From JAVBNH01 sp031551635 (lineage in GTDB: Bacteria > Bacillota > Clostridia > Oscillospirales > Acutalibacteraceae): DNA of 24,683 bases. The position numbers were made by a program, and so were the translations under genes. Below, in pieces: positions 22,178 to 24,683 of this stretch. Position 1 is the stretch's first letter. Every line of letters begins with the position of its first letter. Below the pieces are notes generated by a model, which saw only the letters and a list, made by a program, of their open reading frames with translations, was not told where the DNA came from and made no database searches. Where the stretch lies: assembly GCA_031551635.1 (NCBI GenBank), contig JAVBNH010000041.1:1-24683 (forward strand). The letters run 5' to 3'.

Positions 22178-22945
22178 GTGATTATTATTAACAAACAAAA
22201 AACACTGGAAATATTGAACAAGGTCAAAAGCGGCGAGATAAATCCTGAGGCTGCGTTATACCATTTCTATTCTGAGCCTTTTATGGATTTGGGTTACGCA
22301 AAACTGGATATGCACCGCGAGCTGCGTCAGGGGGTGCCGGAGGTTATTTACGGCGCAGGAAAAACTCCGGAACAGATAATCGGCATTGTGCAAGCCATGC
22401 ATGGCAATGGTCAGTTCAACAATATCATAACCCGGCTTTCACCCGAATCCGCCGCGAGTATAAAAAAAATATATAATATGACCTATAACGAAACCGCCCG
22501 CATCGGCATAATAGGCAAGATTATGAAGCCTGATACAGATGGAAAAATCATTGTTGCAACAGCGGGTACGAGCGACATGCCTGTCGCCGAAGAAGCCGCG
22601 TTAACCGCTGAAGCTCTCGGAAACAAGGTCGTCAGGCTCTATGATGTTGGTGTTGCGGGGCTTCACAGACTGCTCTCCCATCTCGAGGACATAATGAGCG
22701 CGGAGGTTATCATCTCGATTGCCGGAATGGAGGGTGCTCTGACAAGCGTAATCAGCGGGCTTGCCGACTGCCCTGTTATCGGGGTGCCGACAAGTGTCGG
22801 TTACGGAGCCTCCTTCGGCGGCATTTCGGCACTGCTCTCAATGCTCAATTCCTGCGCCAGTGGAGTGAGCGTTGTAAACATTGATAACGGCTTCGGCGCG
22901 GGCTACCTTGCCAGCATGATAAACCACAGAGGGAAAAATAAATAA
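22178..22945 (+). CDS. larB: LarB, nicotinate adenine dinucleotide carboxylase/hydrolase
   Basis: The protein has about 255 residues. No ATG exists before the conserved region. GTG 22178 lies three bases after the larE stop but overlaps its only ribosome site, AGAAGG (22173-22178). An ATT at 22187, eight bases after it, is better placed, so a rare ATT start is possible. DLGYAKLDMHRELRQGVPEV (38-57) is the typical early LarB motif and the C-terminal half is PurE-like with VATAGTSDMPVAEEA (126-140). Cys226 in LNSCASG is likely the residue that binds NaAD covalently in LarB. The enzyme carboxylates NaAD and splits off AMP, the first step to the nickel-pincer cofactor. Confidence 0.92.
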   Translation: MIIINKQKTLEILNKVKSGEINPEAALYHFYSEPFMDLGYAKLDMHRELRQGVPEVIYGAGKTPEQIIGIVQAMHGNGQFNNIITRLSPESAASIKKIYNMTYNETARIGIIGKIMKPDTDGKIIVATAGTSDMPVAEEAALTAEALGNKVVRLYDVGVAGLHRLLSHLEDIMSAEVIISIAGMEGALTSVISGLADCPVIGVPTSVGYGASFGGISALLSMLNSCASGVSVVNIDNGFGAGYLASMINHRGKNK

Positions 22946-22959
22946 ACTGAAAGGCTCAA

Positions 22960-22980
22960 AACGATGACTAAATCATCGTT
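22960..22980 (+). promoter_or_regulatory. Perfect 8-bp hairpin between larB and larC
   Basis: AACGATGA (22960-22967) and TCATCGTT (22973-22980) pair around CTAAA. No T-run follows, so a terminator is unlikely; it may stabilise or process the message, or lower larC translation. It is 39 bases before the preferred larC start. AACGATGA also occurs near 14663 in the phage spacer, probably by chance. Confidence 0.4.
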
Positions 22981-23019
22981 CACCTAGCTCACTATTTACT
23001 GAAAGGTATGTTTAAAAAA

Positions 23020-24297
23020 ATGAAAACGCTTTATTTTGAATGCAATATGGGCGCGGCGGGCGATATGCTCCTCGGCGCTCTTCTCGAGCTGCACCCAAAC
23101 GCGGAAGATTTTATAAAAAGACTCAACGGCGCGGGGATACCCGGAGTTTGCGTGAGCGCCGCGAAGGATATAAAGCACAGCGTAACCGGCACGCATATCC
23201 ATGTCACTGTAGACGGAAAAACGGAATATTCCGTTGACCATAATCATGAGCATGAACACCCTCACACACATAATCATGACCATGAACATGACCATAAAAA
23301 TGAGAATGACCATGAGCATAACCATTCACATGAGCATGGGCATGACCACAGCCATGCTCATACAGATTATCATACTATCTGGCATATCATTGACGACTTG
23401 AAAATTCCCGAAAAGGTTAAAAAAGACGCTCTCGCTGTATATAAGCTCATTGCCGAAGCCGAGGCGAAAATACATGACGAGCCTATAGAGCATATACATT
23501 TTGACGAGGTCGGCACTATGGACGCGGTCGCTGACATAGTCGGCGTGTGCATGCTCATAAACGAGCTTGCGCCGGACAAAATCCTCTGCTCACCTATTCA
23601 TGTCGGCAGCGGTCATGTGCGCTGTGCTCACGGTGTTCTGCCGGTTCCCGCGCCTGCCACTGTCGAAATTCTGCAGGGTGTGCCGATATATTCCGGCAGC
23701 GTAAAGGGAGAGCTTTGCACTCCGACAGGCGCGGCTCTTCTAAAATATTTCGCCGACAGCTTCGAGCCGCTGCCGGTTATGAGCATCAGCAAAATCGGCT
23801 ACGGCACTGGCACAAAGGATTTCGAGCTTGCGAACTGTGTGAGAGCTTTTCTAGGGCAGTGCGAGGGCAAAACAGACACAATTCTCGAGCTTGTTTGCAA
23901 TATAGACGACATGACCGGCGAGGATATAGCTTACGCTTCGCGAAAACTGTTTGAGGAAGGCGCGCTTGACACCTTCACAACCGCCGCACTCATGAAAAAA
24001 GGCAGACCGGGAATAATCCTCAGCTGCCTTTGCAAACAAGCCGACAGGGACAAAATCCTTGCCGCGATATTTAAACACACCTCTACCCTGGGCGTGAGAG
24101 AACATATAAGCAAGCGATATATACTCAGCCGTGAGGAAAAAACCGTTGAAACAGATTTCGGCGAAATAAGACAAAAAACCTCCTCCGGCTACGGCAGCGA
24201 AAAATCCAAATACGAGCACGAAGACCTGGCGAAAATCGCTAACGAAAACAATCTCTCAATCTCGCAGGTACTTTTGACATTGCGGGATGAGACATAA
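23020..24297 (+). CDS. larC: LarC, nickel insertase (cyclometallase), single-ORF form
   Basis: The protein has 425 residues from ATG 23020. ATG 23008 is in frame but only one base from the AAAGG site, while 23020 is about 13 bases from it and begins with MKTLYFEC, the usual start of the family. The glycine-rich CNMGAAGDMLLG (8-19) is conserved. Residues about 73-118 are extremely histidine-rich (about 20 His with Asp and Glu), likely a nickel store or delivery site. The C-terminal part has IGYGTGTKDFELANCVRAFL and LVCNIDDMTGEDIAYASRKL (LarC2 domain). LarC inserts Ni into P2TMN with CTP. Here both domains are in one frame, so no programmed frameshift is needed, unlike larC1/larC2 of Lactiplantibacillus. 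Confidence 0.93.
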   Translation: MKTLYFECNMGAAGDMLLGALLELHPNAEDFIKRLNGAGIPGVCVSAAKDIKHSVTGTHIHVTVDGKTEYSVDHNHEHEHPHTHNHDHEHDHKNENDHEHNHSHEHGHDHSHAHTDYHTIWHIIDDLKIPEKVKKDALAVYKLIAEAEAKIHDEPIEHIHFDEVGTMDAVADIVGVCMLINELAPDKILCSPIHVGSGHVRCAHGVLPVPAPATVEILQGVPIYSGSVKGELCTPTGAALLKYFADSFEPLPVMSISKIGYGTGTKDFELANCVRAFLGQCEGKTDTILELVCNIDDMTGEDIAYASRKLFEEGALDTFTTAALMKKGRPGIILSCLCKQADRDKILAAIFKHTSTLGVREHISKRYILSREEKTVETDFGEIRQKTSSGYGSEKSKYEHEDLAKIANENNLSISQVLLTLRDET

Positions 24298-24396
24298 AAG
24301 AATGATGCGTTCTAAAAAGAAAGTGAGTTTTCTTCATTAAAATAAAGCCTTAGCAAAAACCATAATCAACCCATATCTTCCGTAATAAAACAGACA

Positions 24397-24441
24397 AAGA
24401 GAAAATCGAAGTTTTTAAGCCTGATTTTCTCTTATTTTTTT
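24397..24441 (+). terminator. Strong intrinsic terminator of the lar operon
   Basis: AAGAGAAAATC (24397-24407) pairs perfectly with GATTTTCTCTT (24423-24433), 11 bp around a 15-base loop, then A and seven T (24435-24441). It lies 100 bases after the larC stop and closes the plus-strand operon. The stretch 24298-24396 has nothing else I recognise. Confidence 0.85.
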
Positions 24442-24568
24442 AGGTGTTAATGTCATTTTTACAACATTTATCATTTCCACCTTTTTTCACAAATATTTTA
24501 AACTAAATTATTTCAAAATTCATATTGACCCATAACAAAATAAGTATTTATTTCTATTTATGATTATA

Positions 24569-24644
24569 CTAACGTGGGCTTGGCGTGCCAAGCCCACAAC
24601 CCAAGTCTAGTTTTTTGTTTAGCTTTTAGCCCACAAAGGTAATA
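24569..24644 (-). repeat. Dispersed palindromic element, copy R4, in the 386-base region after larC
   Basis: This copy reads on the minus strand from TATTACC to CCCACGTTAG, with TAT where the intra-operon copies have TAG. The palindrome is GTGGGCTTGGC / GCCAAGCCCAC with a CG centre. The region 24442-24568 is AT-rich and without a gene on either strand; no convincing promoter was found. Bases 24645-24683 run into A-rich sequence and a GGGTGGGG stretch on the minus strand at the window end. A minus-strand gene to the right could end near this copy, but cannot be seen. Confidence 0.85.
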
Positions 24645-24683
24645 AAAAAAATATAAAAAGTAAAATCATAAAACCCCCCACCC

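Noticed and set aside
23547..23954. Plus-strand 135-residue frame inside larC as evidence of a larC1/larC2 frameshift
   Set aside because: The larC frame is open from 23008 to 24297 with both domains; the other frame is Arg/Cys-rich shadow sequence.
7033..24644. CRISPR array from the repeated palindromes
   Set aside because: Copies are thousands of bases apart with no regular spacers and no cas genes.

Overview
The window joins two unrelated blocks that run in opposite directions. Bases 1 to about 16,760 are one unbroken minus-strand set of late genes of a contractile-tailed (Myovirus/PBSX-like) prophage, running off the left edge. Bases 17,015 to 24,297 are plus-strand chromosomal genes: a CapA-family protein, a DUF3842 protein, a three-part nickel/cobalt ECF transporter (CbiM/NikMN, CbiQ, CbiO) and the nickel-pincer cofactor enzymes LarE, LarB and LarC. 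The XkdX-type phage families, purine-rich Shine-Dalgarno sites, moderate GC and the larEBC-NikMNQO pairing point to a Clostridia-type Firmicute (Oscillospiraceae-like is my guess). No 16S or other marker gene is present to prove it.

The phage block, read right to left, holds: small and large terminase, portal, XkdF-type protease with a probable nested in-frame scaffold, HK97-fold capsid, two connector proteins, tail terminator, sheath, tube, a very small tape-measure-like protein, LysM baseplate protein, baseplate J, DUF2313, XkdQ-like hub, DUF2577, DUF2634, a fibre with a YadA-like head and S74 self-cleaving chaperone, a small tail-associated protein and a collagen-like fibre cut by the window edge. 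All frames are open. No integrase, repressor, replication, holin or endolysin gene is visible, and the small terminase sits only 259 bases from host capA. The element may therefore be a domesticated PBSX- or gene-transfer-agent-like particle, although the left end is not seen. The normal tail-assembly chaperone and full-length tape measure are missing. At that spot lie a 13-bp hairpin and a 274-residue acidic protein that keeps only a tape-measure-like C-terminus.

The host block looks like one metal-cofactor unit. NikMN, NikQ and NikO import Ni(II). LarB, LarE and LarC build the nickel-pincer nucleotide from nicotinic acid adenine dinucleotide. LarA, the usual user of the cofactor, is not in the window. 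A hairpin with alternative pairing and a T-run precedes the transporter, and a strong terminator closes the operon after larC.

Two repeat systems cut across both blocks. (1) A ~76-bp palindromic element occurs four times (7033, 10361, 21341, 24569). In all three copies inside operons its first bases are the TAG stop codon of the upstream gene, and it is oriented with transcription although the operons lie on opposite strands. (2) Heptanucleotide tandem arrays of three sequence families fill the spacers of the phage head module (13134, 14618, 16776, 16915). One array encodes the end of the portal protein, and others supply or adjoin good sigma-A promoter sequences. These repeats, the small tape measure and the possible domesticated particle are the most unusual content.
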